A stretch of 64,000 nucleotides of DNA. It comes from Mesorhizobium loti CJ3sym. Its GTDB lineage: Bacteria > Pseudomonadota > Alphaproteobacteria > Rhizobiales > Rhizobiaceae. Where the stretch lies: the NCBI RefSeq assembly GCF_000472785.1, contig NZ_AXAL01000027.1:1-64000 (forward strand). Direction: 5' to 3'. The position numbers were made by a program, and so were the translations under genes. Under the pieces are notes generated by a model. That model was not told the DNA's origin and did no database searches. It saw only the letters and a program-made list of their open reading frames with translations. Below are positions 31,939 to 39,768 of this stretch, piece after piece. Positions within the stretch are counted from its first letter, which is position 1. Every line of letters begins with the position of its first letter.

Positions 31939-33375
31939 TCATTCCACCTGCAAGTGCGAGACAAACTTCGAGTTCAGATAGCTCTCCAGCGCATCCGCGC
32001 CGCCTTCCGTGCCGTTGCCGGAATCGTTGATGCCGCCGAACGGCACCTCCGGCAGCGCCAGGCCATAATGGTTGATCGACACCATACCGCTGGCGATGCC
32101 CGACGACATTTTCGCCACGCTCGCGGCCGAGCGGGTGAAGCCATAGGCGGCAAGGCCGTAGTTCAACCGATTGGCCTCGGCGAGCGCCTCGTCCAGTCCG
32201 CTTACCGGCGTCATCAATGCCAGCGGCCCGAACGGCTCCTCGTTCATGGCACGGGCATCGGTGCCGACGTTCGACAGGATGGTTGGTTCGAAGAAATAGC
32301 CGGAGTTGCCGATGCGCTTGCCGCCGGTGACGAGTTCGGCGCCCTTCTGCACGGCGTCGTGAACCAGCTCCTCCATCGCCTGGACGCGGCGCGGATTGGC
32401 GAGCGGGCCCATGGTCGTGCCCTCGGCCATGCCATCGCCGACCTTGATCTGCCGGGTCGCCTCGGCGAAGCGGCCGACGAAATCATCATAGACAGCGTTG
32501 GCGACAAGGAAGCGCGTCGGCGCGACGCAGATCTGGCCGGCATTGCGGAATTTCGACGCCACCATCGAGCGCGCGGCGCGGTCGAGGTCGGCATCGGGCA
32601 GGACGATGACCGGCGCATGGCCGCCGAGCTCCATCGTCGCGCGTTTCATGTGCAGGCCGGCGAGCGAAGCCAGTTGCTTGCCGACCGGCGTCGAGCCGGT
32701 GAAGGAGATCTTGCGGATCACCGGATGCGGAATGAGGTAGGCCGAGATTTCCGACGGCGTGCCGTAGATCAGGTTCAAGACGCCATCGGGTAGTCCGGCA
32801 TCGACGAAGGCACGCACCAGCTCCGCTGGTGAGGCCGGCGTTTCCTCCGGTCCCTTGATGATGATCGAGCAACCGGCGGCGAGCGCGGCCGACAATTTGC
32901 GCACCGCCTGGTTGAGCGGGAAATTCCACGGCGTGAAGGCGGCCACCGGGCCGACTGGCTCCTTGATCACAGACTGGCTGACCCCCTCGAGCCGCGCCGG
33001 CACGATGCGACCGTAGCTGCGCCGCGCCTCCTCGGCGAACCAGTCGATGATGTCGGCGGCGGCGAGCGCCTCCATGCGCGATTCGGCGATCGGCTTGCCT
33101 TGTTCGAGCGTCATCAGCATGGCGATGTGCTCGTTGCGCTCGCGCAGGATGTTGGCGGCCTTGCGCATAAGTTTGGAACGATCGAAAGGCGAGACGCCCC
33201 GCCAGGTCTCGAATCCTTTCGCGGCAGCGGCCAGCGCCTCATCAAGGTCGTCTATGCCGGCATGGGCGAGTGCACCGAGTCCAGCTTCGGTCGCAGGATT
33301 GACAATCGGCATGGTGCGTCCAGCCCGCGCGGGGCGCCACGAGCCGTCGATGTGCAGATGGACGTCGGGATACAT
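31939..33375 (-). CDS. NAD(P)-dependent succinate-semialdehyde dehydrogenase-like enzyme
   Basis: A 478-residue aldehyde dehydrogenase. Key motifs: AAFTPWNFPLNQAVRKLSAAL (residues 143-163), FTGSTPVGKQL (coenzyme loop), MELGGHAPVIV with the general-base Glu, and FRNAGQICVAPTR with catalytic Cys near residue 283. The family includes GabD-type enzymes that oxidise succinate semialdehyde or similar omega-semialdehydes. It is the last gene of the long leftward importer operon, so it likely oxidises an aldehyde derived from the imported substrate, possibly the product of the class III aminotransferase. The substrate is not proven by sequence. Confidence 0.88.
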   Translation of the reverse strand: MYPDVHLHIDGSWRPARAGRTMPIVNPATEAGLGALAHAGIDDLDEALAAAAKGFETWRGVSPFDRSKLMRKAANILRERNEHIAMLMTLEQGKPIAESRMEALAAADIIDWFAEEARRSYGRIVPARLEGVSQSVIKEPVGPVAAFTPWNFPLNQAVRKLSAALAAGCSIIIKGPEETPASPAELVRAFVDAGLPDGVLNLIYGTPSEISAYLIPHPVIRKISFTGSTPVGKQLASLAGLHMKRATMELGGHAPVIVLPDADLDRAARSMVASKFRNAGQICVAPTRFLVANAVYDDFVGRFAEATRQIKVGDGMAEGTTMGPLANPRRVQAMEELVHDAVQKGAELVTGGKRIGNSGYFFEPTILSNVGTDARAMNEEPFGPLALMTPVSGLDEALAEANRLNYGLAAYGFTRSAASVAKMSSGIASGMVSINHYGLALPEVPFGGINDSGNGTEGGADALESYLNSKFVSHLQVE

Positions 33376-33393
33376 TGCGGGCTCCGTGAAAGG

Positions 33394-34665
33394 TCAGGCG
33401 GGGACAGGCTCGGCGGCAGGCGTGTAAACGCTAATGGCGCCGGTGCCGATCAGTTGGTCGATGGTCTCGGGGCTATAGCCGAGGATATCGGTCAATATGG
33501 CGGCTGTGTCCTGTCCGAGCATGGGCGGCGCCGTGAAGCCGGCGGTCAGTTGCGCGGCAAGCCCTTGCGCCGGCCTCACCATGGCGACGGAACCGAGATG
33601 CGGATGCGGCAAGGTCTGGATGAGACCGCGCTCGCGCACATTCGGGCTGTCGAAGACTTCCGGTATCGATTTCACCGTGCCGGCCGGCACGCTGGCGGTC
33701 GCACAGGCGGCCATCCAGTGATCACGCGGCTTGGTCCGGAAGACCTCCACCAGTTCGGGAATCAGTGCCTCCCGATTTGTGGCGCGTGCCCCGGCCTTGA
33801 TGAAGCGCGGATCTTTCGCCAGATGGGGCAGGTCAACCACCTGCTCGCACAATGCCGCGAATTGCCGGTCATTGCCAACGGCCAGCGCGAAGCCGCCGTC
33901 CGAGGCTTCAAAAATCTGATAGGGGACGACCGTCGGATGCGCATTGCCGTAGCGGGCGACCTCGCGGCCGGTGTTGAGGTAGCCGCTGCCGACATTGATC
34001 AAGAGGCTGAGCGCACAGTCGATCAGCGACAGGTCGAGGAACTGGCCCTTGCCGGTTGTCGTGCGCTCGTAAAGCGCGGCCAGTATCGATTGTGTCGCGA
34101 CCATGCCGCAGACCACGTCGGTGATGGCGACGCCGACGCGCATGGGCTCGCCGTCACTCTCGCCGGTGATGGCCATCAGGCCGCTCTCGGCCTGCATGAC
34201 GAAATCATAGCCGGGCCGGCCGGCATCGGGTCCGGTCTGGCCGTAACCGGAGATCGAGCAGTAGATCAGCCATGGATTGGAAGCGCTGAGTTCCCTGTAG
34301 CCGACGCCGAGGCGGTCGGCGGTGCCGGAACGGAAATTCTCGACGACAATGTCGGCCTTGGCCGCCAGTTCGCGCACGATCGCCAGGCCTTGCGGGCTCT
34401 TCATGTCGAGCGCGATGCTCTGCTTGCCGCGATTGGCGCAGAGATAGTAGGTCGAGACGCCCTTGTAGCTTGGCACCGACCAGGCGCGGGTGTCGTCGCC
34501 GCCATCGATGTTCTCGATCTTCCAGACTTCGGCGCCGAGATCGGCGAGGCTCATCGTCGCCCAAGGACCAGCCAGCACACGCGAGAGATCGAGAACCTTG
34601 ATGCCTTCGAGCGGCAGGCGTGCACGACCCGCCGAGCTGGCATCATTGGTCTGGGCTTCAGTCAC
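33394..34665 (-). CDS. Family III CoA-transferase (CaiB/BaiF)
   Basis: A 423-residue protein; GTG 34665 with AAGGA upstream is chosen because the longer frame reaches into the ATPase gene. Family motifs are LPLEGIKVLDLSRVLAGPWATMSLADLGAEVWKIE (split, residues about 14-50), GGDDTRAW, LCANRGKQSIALDMKSPQG and NFRSGTADRLGVGY; the catalytic Asp is expected in the SGYGQTGPDAGRPGYD region. Such enzymes move CoA between organic acids, for example from succinyl-CoA. In this operon it could activate the acid formed by the neighbouring dehydrogenase. It lies between the importer ATPases and the aldehyde dehydrogenase, all one strand with short gaps. Confidence 0.9.
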   Translation of the reverse strand: MTEAQTNDASSAGRARLPLEGIKVLDLSRVLAGPWATMSLADLGAEVWKIENIDGGDDTRAWSVPSYKGVSTYYLCANRGKQSIALDMKSPQGLAIVRELAAKADIVVENFRSGTADRLGVGYRELSASNPWLIYCSISGYGQTGPDAGRPGYDFVMQAESGLMAITGESDGEPMRVGVAITDVVCGMVATQSILAALYERTTTGKGQFLDLSLIDCALSLLINVGSGYLNTGREVARYGNAHPTVVPYQIFEASDGGFALAVGNDRQFAALCEQVVDLPHLAKDPRFIKAGARATNREALIPELVEVFRTKPRDHWMAACATASVPAGTVKSIPEVFDSPNVRERGLIQTLPHPHLGSVAMVRPAQGLAAQLTAGFTAPPMLGQDTAAILTDILGYSPETIDQLIGTGAISVYTPAAEPVPA

Positions 34666-34702
34666 ATCGCAATCCTTCGCGGGTAAATTCGGTGCCGGCC
34701 TG

Positions 34703-35734
34703 TCAGACGGTCCTGAAGGTGTTGACGGGCTCCGGGAAATGACAGGCGACCCGATGCGTACCACCCGCCGGATCGAGCGGCGGCTCGACAGAGGCACAAA
34801 TGGCCTGCGCCTTGAAGCAGCGCGTGCGGAAGCGGCAGCCGGAGGGCGGATTGAGCGGGCTCGGCACGTCGCCGGTCAGCACGATCCGCTCGCGCTTGCG
34901 TTCCTTCTCGGGATTGGCGAGCGGCACCGCCGACAGAAGTGCCTGAGTGTAGGGGTGCAGCGCCCTGGAATAGAGCTCGGCCGCCGGTGCGATCTCGACG
35001 ATCTTGCCGAGATACATCACCGCGACCTGATGCGAGATGTGGCGCACGACGGAGAGATCATGGGCGATGAACAGATAGGAGGTGCCGAAGGACTGCTGGA
35101 TGTCCTTGAGCAAATTGAGCACGCCGGCTTGCACCGAGACGTCGAGCGCCGAGACCGGTTCGTCGAGGATGACCACTTGCGGGTTGAGCGCGAGCGCGCG
35201 GGCGATGACGACGCGTTGGCGCTGGCCTCCCGACAGTTCGTGCGGGTAGCGCTTGCCGTGCTCAGGATTGAGCCGCACCAGTTCGAGCAGTTCGGCGACG
35301 CGGGCGCGGCGGTCCGCCTTCGACATGTCGCTCATGCGCAGCGGCTCGGCGATGTTGTCGGCGATGCGCATGCGCGGATGCAGCGACCCGTAAGGGTCCT
35401 GGAAGACGAGCTGGATGTAGCGCCGCATCAGGCGCATGTCCTCGTGATTGAGCGCCAGAAGATTCTGGCCGCGGAACCAGCTTTCGCCGCTGGTCGGCTC
35501 GATCAGCCGCATCAGGCAGCGTCCGAGGGTCGACTTGCCGCAACCCGATTCACCGACCAGGCCCAGCGTTTCGCCCGGTGCCACGTCGAAGGAGACATCA
35601 GCGACGGCGCGCACATGGGCAACCGCGCGGTCGAAGACGAGGCCGCCGCGAACCGGAAAATCCTTGACCAGATGACGCACCGAAAGCGCTGCTTCCGGCT
35701 TGGCTTCGGCTTGAGTTTGCTCCGCTGCGCTCAT
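34703..35734 (-). CDS. Peptide-type ABC importer ATPase (OppF/DppF-like)
   Basis: A 343-residue ATPase whose start overlaps the previous ATPase stop (ATGA). Walker A is GESGCGKST near residue 60, signature LSGGQRQRV near 165, Walker B VVILDEPVSALDVS near 184, and a C-terminal oligopeptide-transporter domain carries GCRFRTRCFKAQAIC, whose Cys cluster in family members binds an iron-sulfur centre. It energises uptake with the OppD-like partner and the two permeases encoded upstream. The solute is that of the family 5 binding protein at 26.1 kb, by inference. Confidence 0.93.
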   Translation of the reverse strand: MSAAEQTQAEAKPEAALSVRHLVKDFPVRGGLVFDRAVAHVRAVADVSFDVAPGETLGLVGESGCGKSTLGRCLMRLIEPTSGESWFRGQNLLALNHEDMRLMRRYIQLVFQDPYGSLHPRMRIADNIAEPLRMSDMSKADRRARVAELLELVRLNPEHGKRYPHELSGGQRQRVVIARALALNPQVVILDEPVSALDVSVQAGVLNLLKDIQQSFGTSYLFIAHDLSVVRHISHQVAVMYLGKIVEIAPAAELYSRALHPYTQALLSAVPLANPEKERKRERIVLTGDVPSPLNPPSGCRFRTRCFKAQAICASVEPPLDPAGGTHRVACHFPEPVNTFRTV

Positions 35735-36807
35735 GGGATCAGGCTTCCAGTCTCAAGGCTTGCCGCTGCCAGCGCAGCGCTGTGGAAGGGCGGCAAGGTC
35801 GTCGCGAAATGGCAGGCCGAGAACCGGCCACCGATATCGCGCAGCGGCGGGTCTTCGGTCCGGCAGCGCGCCTCGGCATGGATGCAGCGCGGATGGAAGG
35901 CGCAGCCGCCTGGCAAGCGGCCGAGTGCAGGCGGCGAGCCGTCGATCGAGAACAGCCGGTCACGACTTTCCTCGAGATTGGGGATCGAAGCGATGAGGCC
36001 GCGCGTGTAGGGATGGCGCGGATCGGCGAACAGTTGCGACACATCAGCCTGCTCGACCACACGGCCGGAATAGACGACCGCGACGCGGTCGGCATGGCCG
36101 GCGACGACGCCGAGATCATGGGTGATCAGCACCAGGCCAAGGCCGAGCCTCTCCTGCAGCGAGCGCAGCACGTTGAGGATCTGCGCCTGCACCGTGACGT
36201 CGAGCGCCGTGGTCGGCTCGTCGGCAATCAACAAATCGGGATCGTTGGCGACAGCCATGGCGATCACCGCGCGCTGGCGCATGCCGCCGGAGAATTCATG
36301 CGGGTACTGGCTGGCCCGACGTTCCGGCTGCGGGATCGACACCAGGTTCAGCAATTCTACCGCGCGCGCCATGGCCTGCTTGCGGGTCACGCGCTGGTGC
36401 AGCCTGACCGCCTCGGCGATCTGGGCGCCGACGGTCATCACCGGGTTCAGTGAGGACAGCGGATCCTGAAAGATCATGGTGATGCGCGCGCCCCTGATCT
36501 TGCGCATTTCGCGCGCCGGCTTGCCGACCAGTTCCTCGCCCTTGAAGCGCACCGAGCCGGTGACAACCGCATTCTTAGAGGTCAGGCCGAGAGCGGCAAG
36601 CATGCCGACCGATTTGCCCGAGCCGGATTCGCCGACGATGCCGACCACCTCGCCCTTGGCGACGTCGAGGTCGATGCCACGCACCGCTTCGAATTGGCTG
36701 CCGGCCTTGCGGAACCCGACCCGCAGGCCGCGTATGGACAGCAGCGGCTCGCGCTCGCCCGGCTTTTCGGCTGCGCCGGTGCGCATGGGAAGTACCTGTG
36801 CGCTCAT
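35731..36807 (-). CDS. Peptide-type ABC importer ATPase (OppD/DppD-like)
   Basis: A 358-residue ATPase from ATG 36807 (MSAQVLPMRTG); a longer open frame upstream is the reverse reading of the dppC region. Walker A is GESGSGKS near residue 61, signature FSGGMRQRA near 174, Walker B LLIADEPTTALDVT near 194. The C-terminus has GGCAFHPRCIHAEARC, the cysteine cluster of oligopeptide ATPases. Two bases separate it from the permease stop upstream, and its stop overlaps the next ATPase start, so the operon is translationally coupled. Confidence 0.93.
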   Translation of the reverse strand: MSAQVLPMRTGAAEKPGEREPLLSIRGLRVGFRKAGSQFEAVRGIDLDVAKGEVVGIVGESGSGKSVGMLAALGLTSKNAVVTGSVRFKGEELVGKPAREMRKIRGARITMIFQDPLSSLNPVMTVGAQIAEAVRLHQRVTRKQAMARAVELLNLVSIPQPERRASQYPHEFSGGMRQRAVIAMAVANDPDLLIADEPTTALDVTVQAQILNVLRSLQERLGLGLVLITHDLGVVAGHADRVAVVYSGRVVEQADVSQLFADPRHPYTRGLIASIPNLEESRDRLFSIDGSPPALGRLPGGCAFHPRCIHAEARCRTEDPPLRDIGGRFSACHFATTLPPFHSAALAAASLETGSLIP

Positions 36808-36809
36808 CG

Positions 36810-37652
36810 TTAGTCCGACCTTGGATCGAGAATGTCGCGCAGGCCGTCGCCGATGAAGTTGAAGCCGAGCACGATGGTGAGGATGGCGACGCCGGGGCCG
36901 AAGGCGATCCACCACTGATAGAAATGCACGGCGCCATCGGAGATCATCGATCCCCATTCGGGCGTCGGTGGCGTGGCGCCGAGGCCGATGAAGCTCAGCG
37001 ATGCGGCCAGCAGCACGACCTGGCCGAGATCCATGGTGGCGCTGATCAGCACCGGGGTCCAGCAGAGCGGCAATATGTGCGTGAACAGAACGCGGCGCGG
37101 CCGGGCGCCGGCGGCGATCGCTGCCTCGACATGTTCGCGCTCCTTCACCTCCAGCACCTGCGCGCGCATGAGACGGGCGTAGACCGGCCACCAGACCAGC
37201 ACCATGGCGATGGCCGCATTGCCGAGCCCAGGCCCGAGCGAAGCGGCGACAGCCATGGCGAGCAGCATTGGCGGGAAGGATAGCGTGATGTCGACCAGAC
37301 GCATGATCGCCGCACCCGTCAGGCCGCCGACAAAGCCGGAGATGGCGCCGAGCAACGAACCGATGATGACGGCCGAGACGACAACCAGAACCGCGATCGG
37401 CAGCGAATGCGCCGCGCCGTGCAAGGTGCGGGCCAGCACATCGCGGCCAAGCGCATCGCTGCCCAGCCAATGCGTCCAGCTCGGCGGCTGCAGGCGACGT
37501 GCGACCATTTCGAGCGGATCGAACTGCACGACCAGATTGGCGAACACGGTCATGAACAGCCAGAACAGGATGACGACCGTGCCGATGACAAGCGGCGCGG
37601 TCAGCCATTCGGGGATGGCGGCGGAACGGGATTTGGAAACCACCGCCGACAT
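36810..37652 (-). CDS. Peptide-type ABC importer permease (DppC-like)
   Basis: A 280-residue inner-membrane permease with about six helices. The N-terminal OppC-like helix (VIGTVVILFWLFMTVFANLVV) is followed by HWLGSDALGRDVLARTLHGA, and the EAA coupling loop is EHVEAAIAAGARPRRVLFTHILPL. It pairs with the DppB-like permease, whose stop overlaps its ATG by one base. It forms half of the transmembrane channel for the family 5 binding protein ligand. Confidence 0.93.
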   Translation of the reverse strand: MSAVVSKSRSAAIPEWLTAPLVIGTVVILFWLFMTVFANLVVQFDPLEMVARRLQPPSWTHWLGSDALGRDVLARTLHGAAHSLPIAVLVVVSAVIIGSLLGAISGFVGGLTGAAIMRLVDITLSFPPMLLAMAVAASLGPGLGNAAIAMVLVWWPVYARLMRAQVLEVKEREHVEAAIAAGARPRRVLFTHILPLCWTPVLISATMDLGQVVLLAASLSFIGLGATPPTPEWGSMISDGAVHFYQWWIAFGPGVAILTIVLGFNFIGDGLRDILDPRSD

Positions 37653-38665
37653 CAGCTCAACCTCACCCGCGGATTGGCCACGACATAGAGGATGTCGGTG
37701 ATGAGGTTGGTGACCAGGAAGGCCAGGCCGCCGACGATGGTGACGCCGATGATCGCCGGGAAATCGAGCGCGCGCGCCGCCTCGACCGCGTAGGAGCCCA
37801 TGCCCGGCCAGGAAAAGATGGTCTCGGTCAGCACCGCGCCGGTGATCAGGTAGGCGAAGGAATAGCCGATGACGGTCAAGGTCGGCACCATGGTGTTGCG
37901 CAGCGCATGCACGATGACGACACGGAACTCGCTTGCCCCCTTGGCGCGTGCGGTGAGCACGAATTCGCGGCTCATCACATCAAGCATGTTGGCGCGCACC
38001 AGCCGCGATATGGTTCCCGACACCGTCCAGCCAAGCACGAAGGCCGGCAGCAGCAGATGCCACAACGCGTCCTTGAAGACGGTGAGATTGCCGGCCAACA
38101 GCGAATCAATGGTGAGGAAACCGGTGATGCCGGGTGGCAGTGCCAGGCGAGCATCGACCCTGCCCGGCCCCGGAAGCCAGTGCAGCATGACCGAGAAGAC
38201 GAACAGCAGGCCGAGCCCCGACCAGAACACCGGAAGCGACGAGCCAAACAGGGCGAACAGCCGCGCGCCGTGATCGATCAGGCTGTTGCGGAAATAGGCG
38301 GCCAACACGCCAAGCACGATGCCAAGCGTGGTGCCGAAGATCATCGCCGCAAAAACCAGTTCGAGCGTTGCCGGCAAGCGATAGAGGATGTCGGTGCCGA
38401 CATTGCGCTTGGTGATGAACGACGTGCCGAGGTCGCCGCTCAGCAGATTGCCGAGATATATCATATAGCGCTCCGGCAGCGGACGATCGAGACCCCAGCG
38501 GGCCTTGGCGGCGGCGACCACTTCGGGGTTGCTCATCTGCTGCTCGGCGACGATCGCGGTCAGCGGATCGCCCTTGGTCACCGTGGTGATCAGGAAAGCG
38601 ATGGTGACGATCCCGAGCACCAGGAACGGCATGGCGATAAGCCGGCGCAAAATATAGCGGGACAC
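37652..38665 (-). CDS. Peptide-type ABC importer permease (DppB-like)
   Basis: A 337-residue permease starting at GTG 38665 (AAGG about 8 bases upstream). A longer frame to 38830 would run across the operator region and is rejected. It begins VSRYILRRLIAMPFLVLGIVTIAFLI, with the first membrane helix, and has the typical LGLDRPLPERY-type segment (RWGLDRPLPERYMIYLGNLLSGDLG) and EAA loop SREFVLTARAKGASEFRVVIVHALRN. It is first in the six-gene leftward operon permease-permease-ATPase-ATPase-CoA-transferase-dehydrogenase. The operon diverges from the IclR gene across 186 bases holding a symmetric promoter and an operator. Confidence 0.92.
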   Translation of the reverse strand: MSRYILRRLIAMPFLVLGIVTIAFLITTVTKGDPLTAIVAEQQMSNPEVVAAAKARWGLDRPLPERYMIYLGNLLSGDLGTSFITKRNVGTDILYRLPATLELVFAAMIFGTTLGIVLGVLAAYFRNSLIDHGARLFALFGSSLPVFWSGLGLLFVFSVMLHWLPGPGRVDARLALPPGITGFLTIDSLLAGNLTVFKDALWHLLLPAFVLGWTVSGTISRLVRANMLDVMSREFVLTARAKGASEFRVVIVHALRNTMVPTLTVIGYSFAYLITGAVLTETIFSWPGMGSYAVEAARALDFPAIIGVTIVGGLAFLVTNLITDILYVVANPRVRLS

Positions 38666-38733
38666 GTGGCTACCTTCACAAGGACGGGCTTCGTAAGATG
38701 GCACAAGGCGCTGGAAGATGCCATCGAGGGGAC

Positions 38734-38766
38734 ATATTGACAGGCTGCAAAAGCCGCTGTCAATAT
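38734..38766. promoter_or_regulatory. Symmetric divergent promoter candidate
   Basis: ATATTGACAG (38734-38743) and CTGTCAATAT (38757-38766) form a perfect 10-base inverted repeat with a 13-base spacer. On the plus strand this reads TTGACA, 18 bases, CAATAT; on the minus strand the same TTGACA, 18 bases, CAATAT. So one element can provide -35 and -10 hexamers for the IclR gene to the right and the importer operon to the left. It could instead be a regulator site. Confidence 0.55.
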
Positions 38767-38768
38767 AA

Positions 38769-38785
38769 ATGGAATTTAATTTCAT
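38769..38785. promoter_or_regulatory. IclR-type operator between iclR and importer operon
   Basis: ATGGAATTTAATTTCAT lies just right of the symmetric promoter, 67 bases before the IclR-family start and about 104 bases before the permease start. It is an imperfect palindrome close to the IclR consensus and is matched in reverse orientation by the site at 23709-23725 upstream of the E1 gene. Confidence 0.65.
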
Positions 38786-38851
38786 TTTTGACTGCACCGC
38801 GCCGGAGAGACCGGCCCGACAGGTGGACACTCCGCCAGAAAGACCGCCAGC

Positions 38852-39661
38852 GTGCGCAAGCGAGCGACCAGAGACGAGACGGAGCTTGACGGCGAAGGCG
38901 CGCAGCTTTCGTCCTCGCTGGTGCGCGGGCTCGGCATCCTGCGCGCCTTCCGGCCGGGTGACGCCGCGCTCGGCAATCAGGACATCATCGCGCGCACCGG
39001 CCTGCCCAAGGCCACGGTTTCACGCATCACCTATACGCTGAGCGCGCTCGGCTACCTCCTCTACGACAAGGATCTCGGCCGCTACAGCCTGGGGCCTGCG
39101 ACCGTGGCGCTCGGTTATTCGGCGCTCAGTTCCAGCGCCGTCGTCCACATTGCCCGGCCGCTGATGCAGCCGCTGGCCGACCTGACAGGCGCTGCCGTGG
39201 CGATCGGCACACGCGACAGCCTCAACATGGTCTATCTCGCCAATTGCCGGTCGGAGAGCCTGGTCACGCTGCGGCTCAATCCGGGCTCCTATTTGCCGAT
39301 CTGGAAGACCTCGATGGGGCTGGCCTACGCGGCGGGACTTTCACAGGAGGAACGCACCGATCTCGTGCAAAGGCTGCAGGAAGCGGAACCCGACAAGGCA
39401 GCCATGATCATTGCAGCCATCGAGGATGCGATCGCGCAGCACGCACGGCTTGGCTATGTGACGTCGTTCGGCGCCTGGCACAGCTATATCCACGCGGTCG
39501 GCGTGCCGTTTCGCCCGCGCGACGGCTCGCCGCTGGTCGCCCTCACCTGTGGTGGCATCGGCGAGATCATCACCGAGCAACGCGCGCATGCCGAAATCGG
39601 TCCGGCGCTGGTGGCGATGGTCGAAGCCCTGCGCCAGCAGCTTGAGGGAAATCACGAATAG
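38852..39661 (+). CDS. IclR-family transcriptional regulator
   Basis: A 269-residue protein starting at GTG 38852. The N-terminal winged helix (about residues 20-75) reads LVRGLGILRAFRPGD, then NQDIIARTGLPKATVSRITYTLSALGYL. The C-terminal IclR effector domain, about 95-260, includes VYLANCRSESLVTLRLNPGSYLPIWKTSMGLAYAAGL and YVTSFGAWHSYIHAVGVPFR. IclR proteins bind small carboxylic acids or aromatic-like ligands. It is divergent from the importer operon, and two copies of an IclR-like operator mark that operon and the E1-solute-binding unit, so it probably controls both. Confidence 0.92.
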   Translation: MRKRATRDETELDGEGAQLSSSLVRGLGILRAFRPGDAALGNQDIIARTGLPKATVSRITYTLSALGYLLYDKDLGRYSLGPATVALGYSALSSSAVVHIARPLMQPLADLTGAAVAIGTRDSLNMVYLANCRSESLVTLRLNPGSYLPIWKTSMGLAYAAGLSQEERTDLVQRLQEAEPDKAAMIIAAIEDAIAQHARLGYVTSFGAWHSYIHAVGVPFRPRDGSPLVALTCGGIGEIITEQRAHAEIGPALVAMVEALRQQLEGNHE

Positions 39662-39768
39662 TCCAGGCGGACGGTCAGCGTCGACATCGTTCCGTTGTGC
39701 CGTCTCCCAGAGGTTCGTCACAGCAAGGCAGCGACTACAAATCCGCGTGAGCAGGCAACGAATGCGGC

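Noticed and set aside
33100..34686. 528-codon open frame on the plus strand
   Set aside because: Antisense to the CoA-transferase and aldehyde dehydrogenase genes, both of which have clear motifs.
38455..38464. Third TGATATATCA-like site
   Set aside because: It reads AGATATATCA, is inside the DppB-like coding sequence, and is not near a start codon.
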